Shown here in pieces: positions 35,901 to 43,510 of a stretch of 53,262 nucleotides of DNA; the stretch's first letter is position 1, and the number at the start of each line of letters is the position of its first letter. The position numbers and the translations under genes were made by a program. The notes under the pieces were generated by a model. The model was not told the origin of the DNA, ran no database searches, and was given only the letters and a program-made list of their open reading frames with translations. The stretch covers positions 1 through 53,262 of the forward strand of contig JAATFF010000139.1 of NCBI GenBank assembly GCA_015655335.1, given 5' to 3'. The DNA comes from Lysobacterales bacterium (GTDB taxonomy: Bacteria; Pseudomonadota; Gammaproteobacteria; Xanthomonadales; Rhodanobacteraceae).

Positions 35901-36960
35901 GGCCGGCATGACTAGTGATTGCCCGCAGTTGCCAGGTCAGCTGCATTGGCTGCGCCTGAGCGCCGATGGTGTGCTGGAACGTCTGGCCGGTTTGTATGGC
36001 GTGTATACCCAGGCGGTGACAGCACGCCGCGTGCAGCCGCGCCGCACGGATGAACCGTGCACATCGTTGCCGCCTGGAACCATTCGCACACCGTTGCATG
36101 CGATCGGCGGATTGCGTGCGATCCAGCAGGTGGGTCCGTCCTTTGGGCTAAGCCAGCCGGAGGCGGCCGACATGCTCAGAGTACGCAGCGCGGAGCGTCT
36201 GCGCCACAAGAATCGCGCGAGCACGCCGTGGGATTACGAACGGTTGTTGCTGGATGCGTTTCCATCGCTATTCAAGGTGAAATGCTTTGCCAACGGCGAG
36301 GCACCGGCAGCGGCGATATCCGGCCAGCCAGGCGGCGTGCTGGTAGTGGTGGTACCCACGCCGCGCCAGGGTGTGTTGTTCCACAGCACCGAAGCACCGC
36401 GTTTCGACTCGGCCGTGCTTGAGCAGATGGCTGCCCATCTGCGCGAGCGTAGCGTGCCTGGCATCCGGATCGTGGTGCGCAATGCCGTCTACGAGCGTAT
36501 CCAGGTGCGTTGCGCATTGCGTCTTGCGCGTGGGGTGCACGCGGGCGCGGCGTTGATCCGCATCAATCAGGCCATCGTGGAATTCCTGTCGCCGTGGCAT
36601 GCGGACGGTTGTCGCGCCAACTTCGACTGGGACGTGCGTGCCGAGGCGATCGAGGCGTGTCTGCGCCAGCTCGACGAAGTCGATGTGGTCGGTCCAATGT
36701 CGCTGCTGCATATCGTGCGCACCGACAGCAACACTTACCAACTGCTGGATACGGCCCGCGCCGGTGCCGGCGCGCCGACGCGGCAGGTGCGTCCGGTACA
36801 ACCATGGAGCTTGGTGTTGCCGACGCCGCGGCATCTGATCGAATTGATCGGCGTGCCATCCACGCGCGGTGCGCAGGCCACCGGCGTGGGCCGGCTTGAA
36901 ATCGGCGGAACGTTCATCGTGGGCGGTGTACCAGCCGCTACGGGGCAGGGGACGCCATGA
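32929..36960 (+). CDS. baseplate J-like wedge protein (Pvc11-like), unusually large
   Basis: This 1343-residue baseplate protein is recognised by its C-terminal J-like part (about 1050-1300): 'LRHKNRASTPWDYERLLLDAFPSLFKVKCF', 'GVLVVVVPTPRQG' and 'VPGIRIVVRNAVYERIQVRCALRLARG' (in blocks), followed by 'ALIRINQAIVEFLSPW'. The N-terminal ~900 residues are mostly beta-strand. It forms the bulk of the baseplate ring with the product of 37760-40312. It is larger than the usual homologue, so an insert in the middle third is likely. Its ATG follows the gp25 stop by 12 bp, and its own stop overlaps the next start (ATGA). Confidence 0.9.
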   Translation: MNAGTQQDQRLADALRPGYIVPEEFTLAERIRITLDYAAQLRFATRNGDDAGCWDDALRRDESALLADIASFPLASAQEGFAQVWPWADERHLWRRVRQLLFRFDGWCQWLAWHDTPMAVQLLQVMIAAIGSGLRDGLHDAVRCFGLEPAEAKRLHPAWRMDARNASVADATVEPGQHMQLLRRLWGALCVAIARLRPLAQAQLPASMTSGKHEPAMGLLLTALQLYQDTRVVVNRFPQRITDFYYVDLLRMQPRPPVHERVYLHFERDTRYSAPVQVSRGACFLGGKDINGRAIEFAAEQALDVTDSEVAALYSVRLERDALISPEKEFAYATRVMAQPIPLMPPDAAYAENPPWWPLLGGQAKGSTANAQNATLGFALASPILALKEGDRRVRVLLRLSHPANDDDVLATLLRCTDKQRDAAWLGRVFVQLDRSEARHHPIRRSSTRSVTAGQMASDAWARAPRPAGDVRLCYLVACCLAVDDVERFRESLGRLFAVWLIAGSEALHPLDVDALRKHAAGLPCHDGPAAVEIDDPLILIHPHEHDDGDAAGHGLPDRGLIFERVFRGVWCAEFSVAGGWLVPGEVLAQRRSGAGFGFGGCIELLMHLGLERPPIVPCKPAVHGDAWPAQPMLRLTLQNRTRLYAYSLLQQVILHDIVLSTHVTGVRDIVLYNQLGRLDAGKPFMPFGPIPALGSYCLFGNEELAAKALRALHVNVRWGQLPTEEGGFAVRYRGYPGEWSAAAFQVRPEVLRDGQWRGGTTGSLGLFRGERHLQDTISMALPETDLALYHRSQSRVSEPFIYGTTARNGFFRLELCAPNAAFGHALYPRLLSEALTLNARLKRAKLQVPLPQEPYTPTVEQISIDYIASQRISLKQMAQASSSGQLFHLHPFGYDRPRARPGMDGVPLLPRYFYDGNLYVGLSGSSPCGALSVYFHLRSESAEECWQAALPQPSWAVWCEKGWRTLETDRTLSDGTLGFLRSGIVVLDLPAGMTSDCPQLPGQLHWLRLSADGVLERLAGLYGVYTQAVTARRVQPRRTDEPCTSLPPGTIRTPLHAIGGLRAIQQVGPSFGLSQPEAADMLRVRSAERLRHKNRASTPWDYERLLLDAFPSLFKVKCFANGEAPAAAISGQPGGVLVVVVPTPRQGVLFHSTEAPRFDSAVLEQMAAHLRERSVPGIRIVVRNAVYERIQVRCALRLARGVHAGAALIRINQAIVEFLSPWHADGCRANFDWDVRAEAIEACLRQLDEVDVVGPMSLLHIVRTDSNTYQLLDTARAGAGAPTRQVRPVQPWSLVLPTPRHLIELIGVPSTRGAQATGVGRLEIGGTFIVGGVPAATGQGTP

Positions 36961-37763
36961 CCATTCGCAACCGTGAGTCGCTCAGGAGTTACTTCAGCGA
37001 TGGCGCGCTGCCGACGCAGGAGCATTTTGCGGACCTGATCGACTCGATGCTCAACATGAGCGACGAGGGTTTCCGCAAATCGGTTGAGCGTGGCTTTGAG
37101 GTCTCCGCAGCGGCGGGTTACGAAGCGTTACTCAGTTTCTTTCGCGATCAGGATCCGGACCTGCCGTTGTGGTCGGTAGTCTTCGGTGGGGCACAAGGGC
37201 AGTTGCTGATCCGCAGCAACCACGAACCATCGCAAGACGGACAGGCAGACGCGGCCGCACCATTGTGGTGTCTGGATCCGGTGGGGCGCGTCGGTATCCG
37301 CACGGCCAATCCAGAAGCCGAACTCGATATCGATGGCGTGCTGCGCAGCAAGGGGCGTCGTGGCAGTTACGCGCGCGCCACGGCCACGCCGCTGCCGGCG
37401 GACGGCGAGTGGCACGACCTGACCGACGATCTGGAAGGTTGCCAAGCGTTCGAGGTGACTGCGGGTGCCGGTCACCAGGGCAAGGGACGATTCGGCCTGA
37501 TGCACGCAGTGGCACTCAACACCTACAACCCCACGCTGGGCATCCTCAATTTTCTCAACCGCAAGCGTGGCATTCGCAACACCGATGCGTTTTACGCGCG
37601 CCGCTGCGACCGCCTGCAATTGCGCTGGCTCGGCAGCAGCGGCCGCAACGCGGCGTATCGTCTGCAAATTCGCACCGGCTGCGATTACGGCCGTGGCATT
37701 GCGATCAAGGCGCACGTGACGCAACTGTGGTTCGACCCGCACATGGACGAGGGAAAACGGTGA
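36957..37763 (+). CDS. fibre-like baseplate-associated protein
   Basis: This 268-residue protein has a short N-terminal repeat 'YFSDGALPTQEHFADLIDS' of a kind found in tail-fibre and CIS fibre-head proteins. A beta-rich centre ('LDPVGRVGIRTANPEAELDIDGVLRSKG') resembles phage tail-fibre trimer elements, with a C-terminal domain after it. The region from about 130 to 268 lacks a recognised fold. It lies between two baseplate genes and is coupled to both by ATGA and GTGA overlaps. A receptor-binding or baseplate-fibre role is inferred. Confidence 0.65.
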   Translation: MTIRNRESLRSYFSDGALPTQEHFADLIDSMLNMSDEGFRKSVERGFEVSAAAGYEALLSFFRDQDPDLPLWSVVFGGAQGQLLIRSNHEPSQDGQADAAAPLWCLDPVGRVGIRTANPEAELDIDGVLRSKGRRGSYARATATPLPADGEWHDLTDDLEGCQAFEVTAGAGHQGKGRFGLMHAVALNTYNPTLGILNFLNRKRGIRNTDAFYARRCDRLQLRWLGSSGRNAAYRLQIRTGCDYGRGIAIKAHVTQLWFDPHMDEGKR

Positions 37764-40312
37764 ACGTGCGGATCGAGAACGGCATCGGCACATCGGCGGC
37801 GACGCCCGGCGCAACCACGCCGATAGAGCGACCGTTGCCCGCGCTGATCGCGCGGCATCGCGGCGATGATCCGTTTGCCTATGAGGCATTGCGCAACCGG
37901 GCGGTGGCGTCTCTGCAGGCGCTCAGCGGCGCGCAGTGGACCGACTTCAATTATCACGACCCGGGCATAACGTTGCTGGACGCGCTGTGCTTTGCCTTGA
38001 CCGAGGATCTGTTCGGCGCGCAACAGCCGTTGGTCGATTTGTTGGCGGCACCGGATGGCCGCATTCACTATCGTCGCCTGGGCCTGCATGCGGCGGAGGA
38101 AATCCTGCCGTGTCGTCCGTGCACGAGCATGGACTATATGCGCTGGTTGCTCGACCGCGTACCGGGCGCATTGCAGGCACATGCACGACTGCCCGACGGC
38201 AATGGTTTGTGGTGCATGGAGCTGGAAGTGGCCACCGCTCAGGCAGACAGCGCCGCGGCCACTGCGGCACGCGCCTACTGGGCGCAGCGCAATCTGGGCG
38301 AAGACCTGGCAACGTTGCCGAGCGTGCTGCAACCGCGCTGGTGCGCGCTGCAACTGAATGTAAGCATCGCGGGCACGCGCGCGCCGGAAGACATCCTGGC
38401 CGAACTGGTGGCGCGTTGCGCCGAATATATCGATGCGGCTCCGCGTCGTCTGTCGCTCACGACGCGCCTCGCCGCGCAAGGGGGTGATGCATCGCTGGCC
38501 GATGCGCTGGACGGCCCGCGCATGCGACAGGGCTGGATCGATACCGACAGCCTGGAACGCGATCTGGAAAGCCGTGTGTATTTCGGCGATCTGGCACGCA
38601 TCGCGCTGACCGTCGATGGCGTGCTCGAAGTCAGTGAAATCAGTCTCAGCGCGGACGGGATGGATGGTTCCAGCGGCGCCTTGCCGCGTCGCGGCGATGG
38701 TTGGGTATTGCGCCTGCGTTGGCCGGACAAGCAAGAAGCCATGGTGGCGTGGCAGATCAAGCGACGCGGCAATCCGATCGGGATAGTGCAAGCAGCACTG
38801 CTGCATCGCCTGGACGACCTGCGCCGCGGCGTGGATGGCCGTGCCGCCGACAGCGCACCGGACGTGGCAGGCTCGCCGCTGACGCGACCGGAGGGCGAGT
38901 ATCTGCCGCCGGACGTCTATGTGTCGCTGCATCAACAGTTGCCGCACATTTACCGCGAACGCGTCGATCTGATGGGCAATCCCGTCAACGCGGCGGAGAC
39001 ATCGCAGTTTCGCGCCTATCTGGCGCTGCTGGAACAGTGGCTGGCGCACGGCGACGCGCAAACCCACTATTTGCGCGAGCTGTACACGATTGCTCCCAGG
39101 CCGAGCGCGAGCTACGCGTGGCAGGTGCTCGGCGATGAGAACATTCCTGGACTCGATGCGCTGTACACGGTGGATCGCGAGCAGTTGCGCGATAACGTGT
39201 TCGCGTCGGCCGACGACGCGCTCGAGCGGCGTGGACGCGTGCTCGATCACTTGCTGGCGCTTTACGGCGAGGGTTGCTGGCAAGGCAGCATCCGTCCGTT
39301 CGGTTGGTATTTCAGCGCGGATGCATGGCACCTTCACCTGTTCGAACAGAAGCGCCGGATGCTGCTGCGCATCGTCACGCTTACACGTGATCGTCATGGC
39401 GCGATCGACTACAGCCGCCGCTCGCTCGGGCGACGCGGCAACACTTCGGCGCTGCAACAGCGGGCAAGCCTTCTGCTGGCCTTCAAGCATCACCACAGCC
39501 GCTTGCTGATGTCCGGGATGGGTGAGGCGCACCTTGGACTTGCTGCCGAAACGGATAGCCTGGCCACCACGGACGCATTGCCGGCAACCACGCAACCACC
39601 CGTGCTGTGGAGCCCACGTCGCCGACGCGTGGTCGATAGCATGGGAGAGGGCCTCGCAAGCGCGGCGCGGATGCTCGCCTTGCATTTTCCTGAATTGGAT
39701 CTGCGCGCGCTCCCGCCGGCGCTGTTGCGCAGTGCCGTGCATGCAGAACGCTATCGACATGCCGACGCGGGTGCAGTGTGGCTCGGCAGCGACGACAAGG
39801 GCCCGTGCTGGCGTCTGAGGCTTCGTTCCACGCGCGTCTCGGCGGAAGCAGCGGCGATCTGCCTGCATGAATTCGCTTGCCGGCTGCAGCTCGAATGCGA
39901 AGGTATGCACTTGGTCGAACATGTGTTGCTTCGCCCACTCACCGGCAGCGATCCGGACATACCGGACGACTTCTATCGTTATCGCGTGACAGCCGTATTC
40001 CCTGCGTGGACCGCACGCGGAAGCAATGCATCGTTTCGCCGCGTGGCGATGGAAACACTGACGCTGAACGCACCCGCACACTTGCGTTTACAGACCTTGT
40101 GGCTGGATGCCGTAGCCATGCTGCGATTCGAACGCAGCTATGCAGCATGGCTGCAAGCCAAGCAGGCGCATTGCGCAGAAGTGCTTTCGCCGAACGGTGA
40201 GCAGCACGATGCAACGGCCCGTCGCTTGGAAGACTGGACACGCCTGCTGCGTTGGCTGTTGTGGCGACACCTGGATGCCGCCAAGCCGGATGGCGCGGGA
40301 GCCGCAACATGA
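37760..40312 (+). CDS. second baseplate protein (Pvc12-like)
   Basis: This 850-residue protein starts at a GTG that overlaps the previous stop, with GAGGGAA upstream. It carries the motif 'WTDFNYHDPGITLLDALCFALTEDL' (in blocks) at about 60-85, the hallmark of the large eCIS baseplate components, and 'YLPPDVYVSLHQQLPHIYRERV' near residue 370. A long helical section follows. It is expected to pair with the baseplate-J protein to form the wedge. The open frame upstream of the GTG belongs to the shadow of the fibre gene. Confidence 0.88.
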   Translation: MNVRIENGIGTSAATPGATTPIERPLPALIARHRGDDPFAYEALRNRAVASLQALSGAQWTDFNYHDPGITLLDALCFALTEDLFGAQQPLVDLLAAPDGRIHYRRLGLHAAEEILPCRPCTSMDYMRWLLDRVPGALQAHARLPDGNGLWCMELEVATAQADSAAATAARAYWAQRNLGEDLATLPSVLQPRWCALQLNVSIAGTRAPEDILAELVARCAEYIDAAPRRLSLTTRLAAQGGDASLADALDGPRMRQGWIDTDSLERDLESRVYFGDLARIALTVDGVLEVSEISLSADGMDGSSGALPRRGDGWVLRLRWPDKQEAMVAWQIKRRGNPIGIVQAALLHRLDDLRRGVDGRAADSAPDVAGSPLTRPEGEYLPPDVYVSLHQQLPHIYRERVDLMGNPVNAAETSQFRAYLALLEQWLAHGDAQTHYLRELYTIAPRPSASYAWQVLGDENIPGLDALYTVDREQLRDNVFASADDALERRGRVLDHLLALYGEGCWQGSIRPFGWYFSADAWHLHLFEQKRRMLLRIVTLTRDRHGAIDYSRRSLGRRGNTSALQQRASLLLAFKHHHSRLLMSGMGEAHLGLAAETDSLATTDALPATTQPPVLWSPRRRRVVDSMGEGLASAARMLALHFPELDLRALPPALLRSAVHAERYRHADAGAVWLGSDDKGPCWRLRLRSTRVSAEAAAICLHEFACRLQLECEGMHLVEHVLLRPLTGSDPDIPDDFYRYRVTAVFPAWTARGSNASFRRVAMETLTLNAPAHLRLQTLWLDAVAMLRFERSYAAWLQAKQAHCAEVLSPNGEQHDATARRLEDWTRLLRWLLWRHLDAAKPDGAGAAT

Positions 40313-42165
40313 GCCGCCACGTGATCGAGACATTGCAGTGGACATGCCGCAGCCATGATCGGCAAGCCAGTTTGGCGCAGCAGCAGCGATTGAGCGAGTT
40401 TCTGCGCGGTCCGGGTGCACAAGTGCTCAATACGCTGTTCGATCGACTGTCTGCGCGCGGCGAAGTGTGGCGCATCGATCAGTTGGAGATCGATCTTGGT
40501 GACGTGCAGACGACCGCCGATACCGATGGATGGACGCGACAGCTGGAGACCGCGGTCGACACCGCCTTGCGCCGCTTGCAGCAGGATGCATCGGCCAACC
40601 CATCGTCTGGTCGCGCAACACGGTCGGCGAGTCGCGCCGCCGACCGCGAGCTGGATCATTTTCTGTATTACCTCGAACATGGCAGATTGCATTGGTCAAT
40701 GGCACCACTGGCCAGTGGTGCGCTGGCCGATTGGCTGGCCAGCCTGACACGACGGTTCGGCGCACGCCTGTGGCCGGCGCTGCTGCGCTTGCCACATGCC
40801 GATCGCACGCTGCGTCGGCTTGGCCACATAACGCCGTGTCACGGTTTGCAGGCCTTGCTGGCGCTGCGTCACGGTGAACTGGCGCATGTGCTGGATGATC
40901 TGGATAACACCGTGCTGGAACCGTTGCGCGCGCAAGGGCGCTTGAGCACCTATCAGCTTGCGCAAGTGCGACAGGCCTGGCGCGTGGCCGGTTTGCACGC
41001 GTTATGGGGGCAGGGCAGCAGTGCTTTGGGTATCGCTCGGGTGCAGCGTCTGATGGCCGCGCTAGGCGGCACTCTGCTTGCGCAGTTGGGGGAAAGCGAA
41101 GCATCGAAACTAGGCATCTGGCTGGAAGAAGCCTCGCCCGCATGGGGAACGTCCGGCTTGCGGCGCAGCCTGTTGCTTGGCGTGCAATCGCGGCTGCTTG
41201 GTGCGCAACCTGATTCGCGCAGACAAACGCTGCGCGACACCTCCGAAAGTGCCAATCACAGCGGAGCGGCCGGCGACGGTGCAGAACAGGTCGTGCTTCC
41301 CGCGACCTGGCACGAATCCCTGCGCCAGTTTGCGCTTGCGCATCAGGCCGACCCACACGTGCGCGAAGCGGGTTTGGGCCTCTCGCACTTACAAGCGTAT
41401 CTACTCGATTACAGCCTCGCTTACTTGAGCGAAGCCGACCGCGTGCCGCAGGACCATGTCGCCTGGCAAGGCGTGTGGCAAAACGCCCTGCAAGCGTTGA
41501 CCGACGAACGCGTTGGGAGCGTTCTGATCGGTACAGATGGCCGGGCGTCGCGATCGTCCTCGCGCGTGTTGACCGAACAGGCCGAACGGCCAAGCATCCG
41601 CAACAGCCGCAACAGCGACGGCACCGTCTCGCCTGCCGACGATCATCCGGACAACGAAGCGATCTACATCGTCAACGCCGGCCTGGTGTTGCTGGCCAAC
41701 TATGCACCGCGCCTGTTCGGCATGCTTGGCCTGCTTGAGGGCGATGCGTTCGTCGACGAAGCCGCACAGCATCGCGCCGTGCATTGCCTGGTGTATCTCA
41801 GCGATGGGCACACCGATAGCGAAGAGCACGAATGGGTGCTCAACAAGTTGCTGTGCGGCGTAGCGATCGATGAGCCGGTGCCGCCGGCGCCACCGCTGGA
41901 CGACATCCTTCCCATGCTCGACAGTCTGCTTCCGGCCGTGGTCGCGCACTGGAATGCTTTGGGCACGACCTCGCCAAAAGGTTTCCGCCAGACCTTTTTG
42001 CAACGCATCGGCCGGCTGATCGAGCACGAGGCGCACGAAGGCGAGCACTGGCGGCTGAAAGTGCAGCCCGGCCCGTTCGATGTACTGCTGGATCGGCTGC
42101 CGTGGCGTTACGGGACGATCAAGTTGCCGTGGATGAAAGGAGCGATCCATGTCGACTGGCGTTGA
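40309..42165 (+). CDS. contractile injection system tape-measure-type protein (CIS_TMP)
   Basis: This 618-residue protein carries the CIS_TMP signature: 'IYIVNAGLVLLANYAPRLFGMLGLLEGDAF' (in blocks), 'HRAVHCLVYLSDGHT' and 'EWVLNKLLCG', ending in 'LPWRYGTIKLPWMKGAIHVDW'. The family is annotated as the length-setting protein of contractile injection systems, although its size here is modest for a long tape. The N-terminal third reads 'HVIETLQWTC...LFDRL', typical of the family. It starts by ATGA overlap and overlaps the AAA+ gene by 17 nt. Confidence 0.88.
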   Translation: MSRHVIETLQWTCRSHDRQASLAQQQRLSEFLRGPGAQVLNTLFDRLSARGEVWRIDQLEIDLGDVQTTADTDGWTRQLETAVDTALRRLQQDASANPSSGRATRSASRAADRELDHFLYYLEHGRLHWSMAPLASGALADWLASLTRRFGARLWPALLRLPHADRTLRRLGHITPCHGLQALLALRHGELAHVLDDLDNTVLEPLRAQGRLSTYQLAQVRQAWRVAGLHALWGQGSSALGIARVQRLMAALGGTLLAQLGESEASKLGIWLEEASPAWGTSGLRRSLLLGVQSRLLGAQPDSRRQTLRDTSESANHSGAAGDGAEQVVLPATWHESLRQFALAHQADPHVREAGLGLSHLQAYLLDYSLAYLSEADRVPQDHVAWQGVWQNALQALTDERVGSVLIGTDGRASRSSSRVLTEQAERPSIRNSRNSDGTVSPADDHPDNEAIYIVNAGLVLLANYAPRLFGMLGLLEGDAFVDEAAQHRAVHCLVYLSDGHTDSEEHEWVLNKLLCGVAIDEPVPPAPPLDDILPMLDSLLPAVVAHWNALGTTSPKGFRQTFLQRIGRLIEHEAHEGEHWRLKVQPGPFDVLLDRLPWRYGTIKLPWMKGAIHVDWR

Positions 42166-43510
42166 CGATCGCTACGCCTTGCATGCTGCGGCACTCAGCC
42201 AGGAGCTCTACTGGCTGGACGCGGTACTCAACCTGCGTCTGGAACAACATTTCCAGCAACACGCGGAAGGTTTCGAAGTCGCGCCGCCCCCGCCGCCGCT
42301 GCAGCCGGGCAGTGCGCTGGCGGAACTGATTAGCGAGCTGGACCTGCTCCCGGTCGAACGCGCCGTGCTGGCACTCGCCTTGGCACCGCATGTGCGACCA
42401 GGTGTGCTCGATTTGTTGTTCGTGCGCAACCAGAACCTCGACCGCGGTTTCACCGAATTCGGCGGCTGGAAGGCGCAGCGCCATGGTGGCTTTCTGCCGA
42501 CCGGCGAGACTGCAGCATTCTTGGTCGCCGGTGACCATCTCGCGCGACGCATCGCGCTGCTGGACTTGTTCGATCCGCAACATCCATTCATCGCGCGCGA
42601 CGTGCTGCGTCTGGACTGCGAAACCTCAGGCAACGAACCCCAGCTCAGCGGCGCCTTGACGGTCAGCGCCGAAACGCTGCAGCGCCTGCAAACCGGCGTG
42701 TGGCACAAACCCGACTACAACATTCAGTTTCCGGCTAAACGCATCACCACTGATCTGGACTGGCCGGATCTGGTTCTGACGCCCGATGTCATGGACGAGA
42801 TCATGGTGATCCAGACCTGGATGCAACAGGGTGACGACTTGATGCGCGATTGGGGATTGGCACGCGCGGTCAAGCCGGGCTATCGCAGCTTGTTCTATGG
42901 GCCGCCCGGCACCGGCAAAACGCTTACCGCGACTCTGCTGGGACAAAACGCCGGAGTGGATGTCTACCGCATCGACTTGTCGATGGTGGTGTCCAAGTAC
43001 ATCGGCGAGACCGAGAAAAACCTGGCGCGCGTGTTCGACCAGGCACAAAGCCGGCGCTGGGTGCTGTTCTTCGACGAGGCCGACGCGCTGTTTGGCAAGC
43101 GCGCCGCTGTGCAAAACAGTAACGACCGGCATGCAAACCAGGAAATCGCCTATCTATTGCAACGTGTGGAGGATTTTCCCGGCGTGGTGATTCTTGCCAG
43201 CAATTTGCGCGGCAACATCGATGAAGCGTTTTCGCGTCGCTTCCAGTCGATGGTGTATTTCCCGATGCCGGACGCCGAGCAGCGCCTGCAGTTATGGCGC
43301 GGTTTGTTGCCTAAGGCCGGGCGGCTGGCATCGGATGTCGACCTGGAGTCGATTGCCGAGCAGCATGTGCTATCCGGTGGTGCGATTCTCAACGTGCTGC
43401 GCTTTGCCGTGTTGCAGGCCGCGCGCGGTGGCGCAACGCAGATCGGCGCTAGACATCTGCGGATCGCGCTGGCCAAGGAGTTGGGCAAAGAAGGGAGGAC
43501 GGTGGGATGA
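42149..43510 (+). CDS. AAA+ ATPase of eCIS (Pvc15-like)
   Basis: This 453-residue ATPase has Walker A 'GPPGTGKT' (about 250-257), Walker B 'VLFFDEADALF' (about 307-317), sensor 1 'VVILASNL', the arginine finger 'EAFSRRFQ' and the C-terminal lid 'LSGGAILNVLRFAVLQAA'. In PVC/Afp loci this protein acts in assembly or cargo loading; loss of the Afp15/Pvc15 counterpart blocks cargo packaging in related systems. The N-terminal ~200 residues are a partner-binding domain. It overlaps the CIS_TMP gene by 17 nt and the membrane-protein gene by 4. Confidence 0.95.
   Translation: MSTGVDDRYALHAAALSQELYWLDAVLNLRLEQHFQQHAEGFEVAPPPPPLQPGSALAELISELDLLPVERAVLALALAPHVRPGVLDLLFVRNQNLDRGFTEFGGWKAQRHGGFLPTGETAAFLVAGDHLARRIALLDLFDPQHPFIARDVLRLDCETSGNEPQLSGALTVSAETLQRLQTGVWHKPDYNIQFPAKRITTDLDWPDLVLTPDVMDEIMVIQTWMQQGDDLMRDWGLARAVKPGYRSLFYGPPGTGKTLTATLLGQNAGVDVYRIDLSMVVSKYIGETEKNLARVFDQAQSRRWVLFFDEADALFGKRAAVQNSNDRHANQEIAYLLQRVEDFPGVVILASNLRGNIDEAFSRRFQSMVYFPMPDAEQRLQLWRGLLPKAGRLASDVDLESIAEQHVLSGGAILNVLRFAVLQAARGGATQIGARHLRIALAKELGKEGRTVG

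Noticed and set aside
37685-40081. 798-codon minus-strand ORF
   Set aside because: Long but fully antisense to the second baseplate gene, with His/Arg/Gln-rich shadow composition of GC-rich DNA.
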